64,000 nucleotides of DNA from Lancefieldella parvula_C (GCF_000758945.1 NZ_JRND01000003.1:1-64000), one strand, 5' to 3'. Counted from the first letter of the stretch, positions 7,915-17,513 are shown. Numbers and translations: made by a program. The notes: generated by a model not told the origin, from the sequence alone.

Positions 7915-10554
7915 ATGGCAAAAATGCGTGTACATGACCTTGCCAAAGAATATGGTATGCAGAGCAAGGAATTGCTCGAGCACCTTGCGGACATGAAGAT
8001 TCCTGCAAAGTCTGCTTCTTCTACGCTTGAAGACGCATATATCTCTATTGTTCGTAAGAAACTCCAGCCTATTATGGAGGCTCGTGCCGCTGAAATCGCA
8101 GCTCAAAAGGCTGCTGAGGAAGAGGCTGCTGCCAGGGAGGCAAAGGCTGCTGCAGAGGCAGCAGAGGCTGAGCGACTTGCTGCAGAGGCAAGGCGTGAGG
8201 CTGAGCGTGCTGAAGAAGAGAAGAAGCGCGCAAAAGAGGAGGCTGCTCGTAAGAAAGAAGAGGAGCGCCGCCGCGCTGAGGAGGAGAAGAAGCGTCTTGA
8301 GGCTGAAGAGGCCGAGCGTAATCGCGTAAAGGATACCGCTCCTAAGGCTGCTCCTTCTTTCAATAACCTGCTTGACCAGATTGCTCAGCAGGAAGAGGTA
8401 TTGAAGCAGCAGGCAGCAGAGTCCGCTGCTCAGAAGAAGGCTGAGAAGGGACCTAGAAACCACGCTCGCGCTAATGCAAGCGAGGCAAGTGGCGCTCCTT
8501 CTCGTCATAACTTCAAGAATGAGCGCAATGACGCTTCCATGTCTGATGAGCGTCCAAACGGCAAACGCAAGAAGAATCGTCGCGGTGGAGATGACGGAGA
8601 AGACCGTTATAGCCGCATGGCGCGTGAGGCTGAGGCTTACAACAGAAGCCGCGTTTTAGATGAGGCTCGCGTTGCTATTGAAGAGGCAAGCCGTGAGTCC
8701 ACTGGTCGCCGTAAAAAGCGCAAAGAGCGTCGTCAGAAGCAGGCTGCAGAGGCTGCTATGGAGCAGCGTATTGAGGAAGCACTTGCAAACGACCAGGATA
8801 TTTCCCAGCTTGATACTGTAAAGGTCCCTCAGGGTTCTACTGTCTCTGAACTTGCTGAACTTCTTGGCGTTCCTGCAAATGACATCATTAAGCGCCTGTT
8901 CCTGCTTGGCAATCCTCTGACGCTTACCGAGACCATGTCTGATGAGCTTATTGAGATTGTTGCTGATGACCTTGGCCGCCAGATTAAGATCATGTCTAAG
9001 GAGGAGGAGAACTCCTTCACCTTCTACGATGATCCTAAGGATTTGAAGCCACGTCCTCCAGTAGTTACCGTCATGGGTCACGTTGACCACGGTAAGACAT
9101 CGCTTCTGGACGCAATCCGTCACACCGGCGTTGCAGCTGGTGAGGCTGGTGGTATTACTCAGGCAATTGGTGCTTCTCAGGTCACCATTAACGGCCGTGA
9201 GATTACCTTCATTGATACCCCAGGTCACGAGACCTTTACCGCAATGCGTGCTCGTGGTGCAAAGGTCACCGATATTGTCATCTTGATTGTTGCTGCAGAC
9301 GACGGCGTTATGCCTCAGACCATTGAGTCTATCAACCACGCAAAGGCCGCTGGTGTTCCAATTGTTGTTGCTGTTAACAAGATTGATAAGCCAGGCGCAG
9401 ATCCTACCCGTGTTCGTCAGGAGCTCACCGAGTACGGTGTTATTCCTGAGGAGTGGGGCGGACAGAACATGTTTGTTGATATCTCCGCTAAGCAGAATTT
9501 GGGCATCGACGATCTTCTCGAGACTATTCTTTTGCAGGCAGATGTCCTTGAGCTGAAGGCTAACCCAGACACCTTTGCATCTGGTAACGTTCTTGAGGCT
9601 AAGCTTGACCGTGGTCGTGGCTCTGTTGCTACTGTTCTGGTCACACGCGGTACACTCCACATCGGCGACGCTCTTGTTGCTGGTATGGCATTTGGTCGCG
9701 TCCGTGCAATGCTTGATCCTAAGGGCAACGCAGTTACTACCGCTGGTCCTTCTGATGCAGTTGAGATTCTTGGTCTGCAAACCGTTCCTGGCGCAGGCGA
9801 TGAGTTCCGCGTCTTCCAGGAGGAGCGCGACGCTCGTGAGCTTGCTGATCAGCGCGCCCTTAAGGCTCGTATTGAAGAGCAGAACCGTGTTAAGCACGTT
9901 ACCCTCGAGAACCTCTTTGACACCATGGCTGACCGTGACGTCAAGGAACTCAACCTCATCATCAAGGCTGATGTTCAGGGCTCCATCGAGGCTCTCCAGG
10001 ATTCCCTGGACAAGATGGACCAGTCCGAGGTTCGTATCAGTACCATCCACTCTGCTGTTGGTGGCATTACCGAGACAGACGTTGTTCTCGCCGATGCGTC
10101 CAACGCAATTATCATTGGCTTTGGCGTCCGTCCAGATGCAAAGGCTAAGCTTGCTGCAGAGCGCGTAGGTGTTGAGATTAGAACGTATAGCGTTATCTAC
10201 AAGGCAATCGAAGAGATTGACGCAGCTCGTATTGGTATGCTCAAGCCAACTGAGCAGGAAGTCCAGACCGGCGTTGCTGAAGTTCGCGATACCTTCAAGG
10301 TACCTAAGGTTGGTATTGCTGCCGGCTGCATGATTTCTGATGGTGAGATTTCCCGCGACGATAACATTCGCCTCATTCGTGACGGCTTTGTTGTCTACGA
10401 TGGAAAGATTGCATCGCTCAGGCGCTTCAAAGACGACGTTAAGAGCGTTAAATCCGGCTACGAATGCGGTATTGGCCTTGAGAACTTCCAGGACATCAAG
10501 CCTGGCGACCAGCTCGAGGGCTATCGCATTGAGCAGGTGGCTCGTACCGAGTAA
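7915..10554 (+). CDS. infB: Translation initiation factor IF-2
   Basis: The GTPase that brings fMet-tRNA to the 30S subunit and promotes subunit joining. It has 879 residues. A short N-terminal helical IF2_N-type segment (MRVHDLAKEYGM) is followed by a long Ala/Glu/Arg-rich charged region (~55-150) likely to form a helix or coiled coil, a basic linker, a second IF2_N subdomain, and the G domain from about residue 380 (GHVDHGKT, DTPGHE, NKID, SAK). Domains II-IV complete the protein. It is followed after 11 bases by rbfA in the same operon. The start is preceded by a GGAAGG ribosome-binding site. Confidence 0.97.
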   Translation: MAKMRVHDLAKEYGMQSKELLEHLADMKIPAKSASSTLEDAYISIVRKKLQPIMEARAAEIAAQKAAEEEAAAREAKAAAEAAEAERLAAEARREAERAEEEKKRAKEEAARKKEEERRRAEEEKKRLEAEEAERNRVKDTAPKAAPSFNNLLDQIAQQEEVLKQQAAESAAQKKAEKGPRNHARANASEASGAPSRHNFKNERNDASMSDERPNGKRKKNRRGGDDGEDRYSRMAREAEAYNRSRVLDEARVAIEEASRESTGRRKKRKERRQKQAAEAAMEQRIEEALANDQDISQLDTVKVPQGSTVSELAELLGVPANDIIKRLFLLGNPLTLTETMSDELIEIVADDLGRQIKIMSKEEENSFTFYDDPKDLKPRPPVVTVMGHVDHGKTSLLDAIRHTGVAAGEAGGITQAIGASQVTINGREITFIDTPGHETFTAMRARGAKVTDIVILIVAADDGVMPQTIESINHAKAAGVPIVVAVNKIDKPGADPTRVRQELTEYGVIPEEWGGQNMFVDISAKQNLGIDDLLETILLQADVLELKANPDTFASGNVLEAKLDRGRGSVATVLVTRGTLHIGDALVAGMAFGRVRAMLDPKGNAVTTAGPSDAVEILGLQTVPGAGDEFRVFQEERDARELADQRALKARIEEQNRVKHVTLENLFDTMADRDVKELNLIIKADVQGSIEALQDSLDKMDQSEVRISTIHSAVGGITETDVVLADASNAIIIGFGVRPDAKAKLAAERVGVEIRTYSVIYKAIEEIDAARIGMLKPTEQEVQTGVAEVRDTFKVPKVGIAAGCMISDGEISRDDNIRLIRDGFVVYDGKIASLRRFKDDVKSVKSGYECGIGLENFQDIKPGDQLEGYRIEQVARTE

Positions 10555-10565
10555 GAAAGGACAGC

Positions 10566-10976
10566 ATGAAACAGAATCAGTTTTCTCGTCGTACTAATGA
10601 GATTGCTCGAGAAAAGCTCAGCTGGATCCTTTTGTTTGAAATTTCCGACCCTGATCTCCAGCTTGTGACTGTCACAAGCTGCGAGGTCTCGGTTGATAAG
10701 TCCTTTATGCGCGCCTATGTAAGCTGTGAGCCTGATCGCTACGATAAGGTCCTTGCAGCTCTTAAGCGTGCTAAGGGTAGGATTCGCTCGCTTTTGGGCC
10801 ACGCGCTGAACTGGCGTGTAACCCCTGAGCTTGATTTCAAAATTGATACCACTACCGATGAGGCTGAGCGTATTGCTCAGGCACTTGAGGTTGTTCCACC
10901 AACGCTTGGTGTTGCGAAAGACGAGTTTGGATACCCTCTAGTTTCTGATGAAGAGAATTCTGACGAGGAGGCGTAA
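10566..10976 (+). CDS. rbfA: 30S ribosome-binding factor A
   Basis: A 136-residue RbfA family protein (KH-like fold) that acts in 16S rRNA 5'-end maturation and cold adaptation. Family features are the N-terminal RRTNEIAREKLSWIL, the central VTVTSCEVSVDKSFMRAYV strand region, and RVTPELDFKIDTTTDEAERI near the end. It ends in an acidic tail. The start at 10566 follows GAAAGGA, and it lies between infB and nrnA as in many bacteria. Confidence 0.94.
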   Translation: MKQNQFSRRTNEIAREKLSWILLFEISDPDLQLVTVTSCEVSVDKSFMRAYVSCEPDRYDKVLAALKRAKGRIRSLLGHALNWRVTPELDFKIDTTTDEAERIAQALEVVPPTLGVAKDEFGYPLVSDEENSDEEA

Positions 10977-10980
10977 GTAA

Positions 10981-12000
10981 GTGACGTCACTGAATACAAA
11001 AGTCAGTCGTCCAGAGTTTGACGAGGTTATAGCTCTGATTGAGCAGGCCTCGTCAATCGTTGTTTGCGCACATACTTCTCCTGATGGAGATGCGATTGGC
11101 TCTGGATTAGCACTTTCTTCCATTATTCAGAGAAGATGGTCTAGCAAAACTGTTACCAATCTTTTGGCAGATGCTGATGGGGAAGTACCACGCATTTACA
11201 AGTTTCTTGATGGTACTGAGAGCTTTGTCCCTGCAAATAAGTACGAGGGAACTCCAGATCTTTTTATCTGCGTAGATCTTTCTACTGCAGGTCGTTTGGC
11301 TGATGCAGAAGCGCTGATGGAGCGCTCTAAGACGGTAGCAGTGCTTGACCATCACCCTTATAACAACGTGTATTGGAATGCAGGACTCGTGCGTCCTGAT
11401 GCGGCGGCAACTGGCGTCATTATCACCGAGTTTGCCTGTCATTTGGGTGCAGAACTTATTCCATCTGAGGCACAATGTCTTATGTGTGCGCTGGTAACTG
11501 ATACTGGTCGTTTCCAGTACCAAAACGCTGACGGCGAGGCTTTTGAGGTAGCAAGTTTGCTGGTAGAAGCAGGTGCTTCTCCATCTCAGATTGCGCTTCA
11601 TGTCTACCAGAGTGATCGCTTGGCCTATCTTCATCTTGCCGCAAAGGTTATGGGTCGTATTCTCACCTTTGGTGAGGGTCGCGTTGCCTACAGCTACGTT
11701 ACTACTGCAGATCTTTCTGCATCAGGTGTTCCTCTAGCAGAGATGGATGGCCTGGTAGATATTGTGCGCTGTGTTGAGGGAACAGAAATCGCACTCTTCC
11801 TTAAAGAGGTTGATGGCGGCAAAGTTCGCGGCAACTTGCGTTCCAAATCTCAGCTAGATATTTCTGGCGTAGCTCGTCAAATGGGTGGCGGCGGACACAC
11901 TGCAGCCGCAGGCTTTACCGCTGAAGGCACCATTGACGATGTGTTTACCCAGATAGTCCCTCTGCTCATCGATCTTCTCGCGCTTGACAAGGAGTCATAG
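10981..12000 (+). CDS. nrnA: DHH-family oligoribonuclease / pAp phosphatase (NrnA type)
   Basis: A 339-residue DHH/DHHA1 phosphoesterase. Members degrade nanoRNAs from RNA turnover and dephosphorylate pAp in the cytosol. Motifs are AHTSPDGDAIGS near residue 25, DLSTAGR, the name-giving LDHHPYN near 120, and the C-terminal RNA-binding GGGGHTAAAG near 305. The GTG start at 10981 uses a GAGGAGG site inside the end of rbfA. It abuts truB exactly (TAG then GTG), so translation is probably coupled. Placement between rbfA and truB is conserved in Gram-positives. Confidence 0.92.
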   Translation: MTSLNTKVSRPEFDEVIALIEQASSIVVCAHTSPDGDAIGSGLALSSIIQRRWSSKTVTNLLADADGEVPRIYKFLDGTESFVPANKYEGTPDLFICVDLSTAGRLADAEALMERSKTVAVLDHHPYNNVYWNAGLVRPDAAATGVIITEFACHLGAELIPSEAQCLMCALVTDTGRFQYQNADGEAFEVASLLVEAGASPSQIALHVYQSDRLAYLHLAAKVMGRILTFGEGRVAYSYVTTADLSASGVPLAEMDGLVDIVRCVEGTEIALFLKEVDGGKVRGNLRSKSQLDISGVARQMGGGGHTAAAGFTAEGTIDDVFTQIVPLLIDLLALDKES

Positions 12001-12942
12001 GTGAAGCGAGGAGCTAGTGGAATTAACGCACTTATTGCTGTTGACAAACCGCTTGGGCTGACCAGCCATGACGTGGTTTCTCGTGTTCGCCGTGCATTTG
12101 GCGAGAAACGCGTGGGACATGCAGGCACTTTGGATCCTAATGCAAGTGGCGTGCTGGTAGTGGGCATTGGACTTGCTACAAAGCTTTTGGGCCTTCTGAC
12201 GCTTGACCGCAAGGGATATGTAGCCGACATTTCGTTTGGGGCTCGTACCTCAACTGATGATGCAGACGGTCAGGTTGTAGCCACTGCTACTGTCCCAGAA
12301 AATCTGTGCGATGAAGAGTTTGCTCGCGCTGCATGCGCAAAGCTGGTGGGTACGGTAGACCAGCTTCCACCTGCAGTTTCTGCAATCTCAGTTGATGGCA
12401 AACGAGCCTATCAGCTTGTTCGTGAAGGTAAGACGCCAGAGCTTGCAGCTCGTAGAGTCTCTATTTACGAAGCTACGCTTTTGGCGGTGCGCAAACCTTC
12501 TACTACGGATGAATCCCTGGTATGGACAGTTGCGTTTGACGTTTCAAAAGGCACCTACATTAGAAGTATTGCTCGAGACCTTGGTCAGTCTCTTGGAACA
12601 GAGGCTCATATTAGTGGACTGAGAAGGACGTTCTCTGGTCCAATCATACTTGGGAACTGCGCTTTATTAGAAGAGCTTGAACAAAGCCCAGCTCAGGTAC
12701 TTGAAGCTAAACACCTCAATCCAACTGAGGTTCTGGGATACCCTGTGCACAGGTTGACTGCAGCAGAATACAAGTGTGTTGAGGTTGGAAAACGTTTTGG
12801 TATTCCGGAAGATCTCTCTGAGATTGCTCATAACTCGCTGGTCAGCCTTGTGTGGAATGAAGCTCTCGTAGGAATTTGGTCAAGGCAGGGCTCTTGCCTT
12901 GTCTGCCAGACAAACTTCTCTCAAGGTATTTTGTGTAAGTAA
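12001..12942 (+). CDS. truB: tRNA pseudouridine-55 synthase
   Basis: Converts U55 in the T-loop of tRNAs to pseudouridine. The catalytic motif GHAGTLDPNASG puts the active-site aspartate at residue 45. VDKPLGLTSHDVV near the N-terminus and KGTYIRSIARDLG near residue 185 are family hallmarks. The length of 313 residues is normal. It starts with GTG directly after the nrnA stop and ends 2 bases before the ribF start, so the operon is tightly packed. Confidence 0.95.
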   Translation: MKRGASGINALIAVDKPLGLTSHDVVSRVRRAFGEKRVGHAGTLDPNASGVLVVGIGLATKLLGLLTLDRKGYVADISFGARTSTDDADGQVVATATVPENLCDEEFARAACAKLVGTVDQLPPAVSAISVDGKRAYQLVREGKTPELAARRVSIYEATLLAVRKPSTTDESLVWTVAFDVSKGTYIRSIARDLGQSLGTEAHISGLRRTFSGPIILGNCALLEELEQSPAQVLEAKHLNPTEVLGYPVHRLTAAEYKCVEVGKRFGIPEDLSEIAHNSLVSLVWNEALVGIWSRQGSCLVCQTNFSQGILCK

Positions 12943-12944
12943 GG

Positions 12945-13988
12945 ATGCGCGTGAACAAGGTAGATCGCATAGCACAATCCGTTTTGTATGGAAGTGAGTT
13001 GCCGGCTCCACGTGAGCTTGGTGATGCCGATTTCTATACCTTGCGTTCTGACTGTTACAAGCAACCTTGCGTGTGCGTGCTTGGTGTCTTTGACGGACTT
13101 CATGAGGGCCACCAAGGGCTTCTCGCTAGCGCAAAAAAGGACGCCGAAGCTCGCAATGTACCACTTGTTGCTGTGACGTTTTTACCAGACCCTGTTGAGG
13201 TGCTGTTTGACGGATCTCCTCGGCGATTGCTCTCGGGAGAAGATAGACTTCGTGCACTTGCCGCATGGGGAGTGGACGGCATCTTGGTGCATCACTTTAC
13301 CCGCGAGTTTGCGGCATTGAGCGCTACGCAATACGTTGAGGACAAGCTGCTTCCAAGTGTTTCGGCTGTGTCCGTTCATGTGGGTTCTGACTTTGGCCTG
13401 GGCGCACAAGGAGCTGAAGGAAGCACGCTGCTCACCTCGCTTGGACATAAGCATGGCTTTGAAGTTCACGCCCATGAGCTCTTTTGCTCAGGTGGACAGA
13501 AAATCTCTGCAACTCGCATTAGGGACTTGCTTGAGCAGGGTAAAGTTGAGGAAGCAGCAAGCCTGCTCGGCCGCTGGCACTTTTTAAGCGGTGTGGTCAA
13601 GCATGGTCGTGGTCAGGGCACTGGCTTTGGTTTTCCTACGGCAAACGTCGCGCTTGACCTGCATGATTGCATTCCTCAAGACGGCGTGTATGCGTGCTAT
13701 GTGGTCCATGGCGCAACAGCTTGGCCCGCTGCGGTTAATGTGGGAAAAGCTCCATCATTTGAGTCTCAAACAGGACCTTTGCTTGAGGCTAATCTTCTAG
13801 GTTTTAGCGGTAACTTATATGACTCAGAGGTACAGACGGTATTTGTGAAGAGACTGAGAGAATCTAAAAAATTTGATTCGCTTGAAGAGCTCAAGTGTGC
13901 CGTTCGTGGAAATATAGATTGGGTAGCCCAGAATCTGGGTACGACTTCATATAACTTAGGAAGCGGGGAGGTGGAAGATGATAACTGA
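12945..13988 (+). CDS. ribF: Bifunctional riboflavin kinase / FAD synthetase
   Basis: Makes FMN and then FAD from riboflavin. It has 347 residues. The N-terminal nucleotidyltransferase domain carries GVFDGLHEGHQGLL near residue 45 and an ISATRIRDLL motif near 185. The C-terminal kinase domain carries GRGQGTGFGFPTANV near 222. The ATG at 12945 follows AAGG right after the truB stop. Its last 11 bases overlap the dnaG start, joining the ribosome-assembly operon to the replication/sigma operon. rpsO, which often follows ribF, is found instead at 54.8 kb. Confidence 0.95.
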   Translation: MRVNKVDRIAQSVLYGSELPAPRELGDADFYTLRSDCYKQPCVCVLGVFDGLHEGHQGLLASAKKDAEARNVPLVAVTFLPDPVEVLFDGSPRRLLSGEDRLRALAAWGVDGILVHHFTREFAALSATQYVEDKLLPSVSAVSVHVGSDFGLGAQGAEGSTLLTSLGHKHGFEVHAHELFCSGGQKISATRIRDLLEQGKVEEAASLLGRWHFLSGVVKHGRGQGTGFGFPTANVALDLHDCIPQDGVYACYVVHGATAWPAAVNVGKAPSFESQTGPLLEANLLGFSGNLYDSEVQTVFVKRLRESKKFDSLEELKCAVRGNIDWVAQNLGTTSYNLGSGEVEDDN

Positions 13989-15960
13989 CGAAGATAAAGA
14001 GCGCGTAAGACAAGCCACAGATTTTGTCACGCTTGTTTCCGAGACAGTTGAGCTAAAACCCCGAGGTCAGGACTATTGGGGATGCTGTCCTTTCCACCAA
14101 GAAAAAAGCCCTTCATTCAAGATAAATCCTTCTACGGGTCTCTGGCACTGCTTTGGTGCTTGCTCCGAAGGTGGAGACGTCTTTAGCTATGTCATGAAGC
14201 GAGAAAATTTAGATTTTCCTGACGCTATCAGATATCTTGCCGATAAAGCCGGAATTACCCTTTCAGAAGAAGCTCATGTTTCTAAGGGTCCCCGCAAGAA
14301 TCGCTTAATTGAGTGCCTTACCGAGGCCGAGAATTACTTCCACTCCATGCTTATGCGCGGAAGGGGAGAAGGTCCTGAGGCGGCGCGTGCATATCTCTCT
14401 GGTCGCGGATTTGGAGCGGCTGTCTGCAAGCGCTGGAAGCTGGGATATGCACCTGGCAGAGGCGCGCTTGTAGCGCACCTGCGTAAATGTGGCTATACCA
14501 CGCAAGAGATGATTGCTGCAAACCTTGCTGTTGAGCGTAACGGTCGCATCAGCGACTGGTTCTATGATCGAGTGATGTTTCCTATTCATGATGAGCAGGG
14601 AAGAACTATTGCTTTTGGCGGTCGAATTACTAAAAAGGTAGAAAACGCTCCTAAGTACCTTAATACCAGGGACACTTCTGTCTTTAATAAAGGTAAACAC
14701 CTCTTTGCCTACGATGTCGCAAAAGAGACTATTGCTGCCCAGTCCGAGGCCATTATTTGCGAGGGCTACACTGACGTTATTGCCATGCATGAGGCTGGTT
14801 TTACCAACACTGTGGCAGCTTTAGGTACTGCATTTACGTCTGAGCACGTCAAACTCATCGATCGCCAGCGTGCACGCAAAATCATTTGCATGTTTGACGG
14901 TGATGCTGCAGGTCAACATGCTGCTGCTCGTGCCATTAAATTTATCGATAAAACAACCGCTGCGTTTCTCTGTGTTGTTTTGCCAAATAATCAGGACCCC
15001 ATGGAGTTTCTCGCCGAATCAGGTGCAGATAAGCTACGTCCTATCTTAGACTCTGCTCGTCCACTCATGGACTTTGTCTTTGATGCCACAACCGCACAGT
15101 TTGACTTATCCGTGCCTGGTGGTCGAGTTAAGGCGCTTGAGGCTCTAGCATCCTTATTGGCTCCGCTCAAGACATCAGTACTTCTGAGCGAGTATGCACT
15201 TCGTGTGTCAGACCTGCTTCATATCGACGTTGAGGAAGCAAAGCGCGCAATTAAAGCTGCACCTATTCAAGATGATTCGTTGGATTCTCGCACTTCAAAG
15301 GCAGCACGCAAACAGCCTCAGAAGAACATCTATACCTCTTCGTATAACTCAGCTGCTAAAACTCCAGCTTATGCCGAGGGTCCTTCATACTATGATGTTC
15401 CACCGTATGACGAGGCGCCGCCATATGATGATCCATCATCGTATAGCGTTTCTGTCGATACGCATGAGCCACGAGGCTCACAGGGTCTCTCCGCAGAAGA
15501 TCGCAGGCAGGTTAACTCAGAGCTTGAGCTCTTAAGCGCCATGGCAACAAATCTGTCCTTGGTGCGAGAGTATCAAGACCGTATTGCAGACTTTGTCTGG
15601 GCCGATGCTCGTCATCAAACCATGGCATGGGCCATGCTTGCTACTCCAGAGGGCGCTACGCCAGCGCAGGTTGTTGCCGCGGCTGCGGCTGTTGAGCCAA
15701 ATGCGGCAGCTATTCTTTCTTCTGGTCGCGTGATATCTGAGGGCAACTCCGATACACGTCGCTCGCTTGAGTTTATTGTGGACACTGTTGACTACTACTC
15801 GGTACAGCGTAAATTGCGAGAAATTCGATCAAATCTGCGCTCCAGTTCTTATGCAGGGGAGTCTTCAAGCGGAACACTTGCTGAAGAGCAACTTGCTGCT
15901 GCGCAGAAGCTTCAGACACGAGCGCTTGAGCTAGGCAAGAGGCTTACTTCGGGGCAGTAG
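13978..15960 (+). CDS. dnaG: DNA primase
   Basis: Synthesises RNA primers at the replication fork. It has 660 residues. The N-terminal zinc finger has C37, H40, C58 and C62; the last pair is spaced C-x3-C (CFGAC), against the common C-x2-C (CFGCG). The catalytic core follows, then TOPRIM motifs IICEGYTDV and FDGDAAG. A Tyr/Pro/Asp-rich linker (roughly residues 460-485, repeating PPYD-like units) precedes the C-terminal helicase-interaction domain. The start has GAGGTGG upstream and overlaps ribF by 11 bases. sigA follows after 121 bases, the classic dnaG-rpoD pairing. Confidence 0.95.
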   Translation: MITDEDKERVRQATDFVTLVSETVELKPRGQDYWGCCPFHQEKSPSFKINPSTGLWHCFGACSEGGDVFSYVMKRENLDFPDAIRYLADKAGITLSEEAHVSKGPRKNRLIECLTEAENYFHSMLMRGRGEGPEAARAYLSGRGFGAAVCKRWKLGYAPGRGALVAHLRKCGYTTQEMIAANLAVERNGRISDWFYDRVMFPIHDEQGRTIAFGGRITKKVENAPKYLNTRDTSVFNKGKHLFAYDVAKETIAAQSEAIICEGYTDVIAMHEAGFTNTVAALGTAFTSEHVKLIDRQRARKIICMFDGDAAGQHAAARAIKFIDKTTAAFLCVVLPNNQDPMEFLAESGADKLRPILDSARPLMDFVFDATTAQFDLSVPGGRVKALEALASLLAPLKTSVLLSEYALRVSDLLHIDVEEAKRAIKAAPIQDDSLDSRTSKAARKQPQKNIYTSSYNSAAKTPAYAEGPSYYDVPPYDEAPPYDDPSSYSVSVDTHEPRGSQGLSAEDRRQVNSELELLSAMATNLSLVREYQDRIADFVWADARHQTMAWAMLATPEGATPAQVVAAAAAVEPNAAAILSSGRVISEGNSDTRRSLEFIVDTVDYYSVQRKLREIRSNLRSSSYAGESSSGTLAEEQLAAAQKLQTRALELGKRLTSGQ

Positions 15961-15964
15961 AAAA

Positions 15965-16018
15965 TACTCATTTTATGGGGATGCTACTCATCTGATTTTT
16001 TATAAATTAAAATGAGTA
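15965..16018. repeat. Perfect 11-bp inverted repeat upstream of sigA
   Basis: TACTCATTTTA (15965-15975) and TAAAATGAGTA (16008-16018) are exact inverted copies 32 bases apart. A third partial copy, TACTCAT, lies between them at 15984. The pair sits between the dnaG stop and the predicted sigA promoter, so it could be an operator or a weak terminator. Confidence 0.5.
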
Positions 16019-16020
16019 GT

Positions 16021-16051
16021 TTGATTAGGTAGAGAAACTTTTGGGTATAAA
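16021..16051 (+). promoter_or_regulatory. Possible sigA promoter
   Basis: TTGATT (16021-16026) and TATAAA (16046-16051) are 19 bases apart, which is longer than ideal. The GTG start is at 16082, after AAAGGAT. It would allow sigA to be expressed apart from dnaG. Confidence 0.35.
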
Positions 16052-16081
16052 GATTTGCGCTAATCTATCGAAAGGATATTT

Positions 16082-17449
16082 GTGGCTGCAAAAAAGGCAA
16101 ATGAAGAGGTCAAACTCTCAGATGAGCTTACTAAAATTGTTGATGATCTGGTAAGTTCTTCAAAGTCTAACGGTAGTATCAGCGAAGACGATATTCAGGT
16201 TGCCATTCGTGACGTTGACGTTAACGATGATGAGCTTTCTGATCTGTACGATTCGCTGCGCGTTAAAGGTGTAGAGATTACTACCGCATCTGAAGCAACC
16301 GTTTCTTTCGCCATTGAAGATGACGTCGTAGAGGATGATTTTTCATCCGATGATGACTTGGATGATTCATCTGATTTTGAAGATGAAGATGATGAAGATT
16401 TTGATGCCGTAAATGAGGCACGTGAGGTCAAAGAGGCTCTCCGCTCTGTTTCTAAGGCAAAAGTCTCTAAGCCAAAACGCTCTTCTCGCGCTCGTGCTCG
16501 TCGCTCAGATACCACCACGGTTATGCTTACCGGCGATCCTGTCCGCATGTATCTTAAAGAGATTGGTAAGGTAGACCTGCTTACTGCATCAGAAGAGGTT
16601 CACCTTGCTATGAAGATTGAGGCAGGTACTGCGGCTTCCCAGAAGCTGGAGGACTTTGAGGATGGCCTCATCGAGCTCAACCGTGCAGAGCAGCGCCGCC
16701 TCATGCGTATTGAGTCCGTAGGACTTGACGCTAAGCAGCAGCTTATCTCTGCAAACCTTCGTCTTGTCGTCTCAATTGCTAAGCGCTATGTTGGCCGCGG
16801 TATGCTGTTCCTTGACCTTATCCAGGAAGGTAACCTGGGCCTTATTCGTGCTGTCGAGAAGTTCGATTACACCAAGGGCTTTAAGTTCTCAACGTATGCT
16901 ACCTGGTGGATTCGTCAGGCAATTACCCGCGCTATTGCAGACCAGGCACGTACCATTCGTATTCCTGTCCACATGGTAGAGACAATCAACAAGCTGATCC
17001 GTGTTCAGCGTCAGCTTCTGCAAGATCTTGGTAGAGATCCTACCCCAGAAGAGATTGGCGCAGAAATGGGTATGTCTCCTGATCGCGTTCGCGAGATCCA
17101 GAAGATTAGCCAGGAGCCTGTCTCTCTTGAGACGCCTATTGGTGAAGAAGAAGATTCACAGCTTGGAGACTTTATTGAGGACTCTTCAGCTGTTGCTCCA
17201 CCAGATGCAGCTTCTGATTCAATGCTTCGTGAGCAGCTTGAGCAGGTTCTTGACGGCCTTGCTGATCGTGAGCGTAAGGTTATTAAGTTCCGCTTTGGTC
17301 TTGAGGATGGTCATCCTCGTACCCTTGAAGAGGTGGGCAAGGAGTTTGGAGTTACGCGTGAGCGTATTCGCCAGATTGAGTCCAAGACCTTGGCAAAGCT
17401 TCGTCATCCTTCCAGGTCCGGCCGTCTTAAGGACTACATGGAGGAGTAG
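16082..17449 (+). CDS. sigA: Primary RNA polymerase sigma factor (sigma-70 family, group 1)
   Basis: The housekeeping sigma factor, needed to start transcription at most promoters. It has 455 residues. An acidic N-terminal extension (about residues 75-105 are mostly Asp/Glu/Ser) is followed by region 1.2 (DPVRMYLKEIG), region 2 (ANLRLVVSIAKRYVGRG, YATWWIRQAI), region 3, and region 4 with the helix-turn-helix TLEEVGKEFGVTRERIRQIE. This arrangement and the dnaG linkage identify it as rpoD/sigA rather than an alternative sigma. The GTG start follows AAAGGA; the next in-frame start is far inside. Confidence 0.95.
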   Translation: MAAKKANEEVKLSDELTKIVDDLVSSSKSNGSISEDDIQVAIRDVDVNDDELSDLYDSLRVKGVEITTASEATVSFAIEDDVVEDDFSSDDDLDDSSDFEDEDDEDFDAVNEAREVKEALRSVSKAKVSKPKRSSRARARRSDTTTVMLTGDPVRMYLKEIGKVDLLTASEEVHLAMKIEAGTAASQKLEDFEDGLIELNRAEQRRLMRIESVGLDAKQQLISANLRLVVSIAKRYVGRGMLFLDLIQEGNLGLIRAVEKFDYTKGFKFSTYATWWIRQAITRAIADQARTIRIPVHMVETINKLIRVQRQLLQDLGRDPTPEEIGAEMGMSPDRVREIQKISQEPVSLETPIGEEEDSQLGDFIEDSSAVAPPDAASDSMLREQLEQVLDGLADRERKVIKFRFGLEDGHPRTLEEVGKEFGVTRERIRQIESKTLAKLRHPSRSGRLKDYMEE

Positions 17450-17513
17450 CTTTTTGGTTTAGGTGTGTGAGATTGTGCAAGAGGAATTTGAATAAATTTT
17501 TTCTAAATAATGC

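Noticed and set aside
8656..10050. Long open frame on the minus strand across infB (464 codons)
   Set aside because: It lies entirely antisense to a certain gene, has no recognisable domain and no ribosome-binding site, and arises from the strong codon preference of infB.
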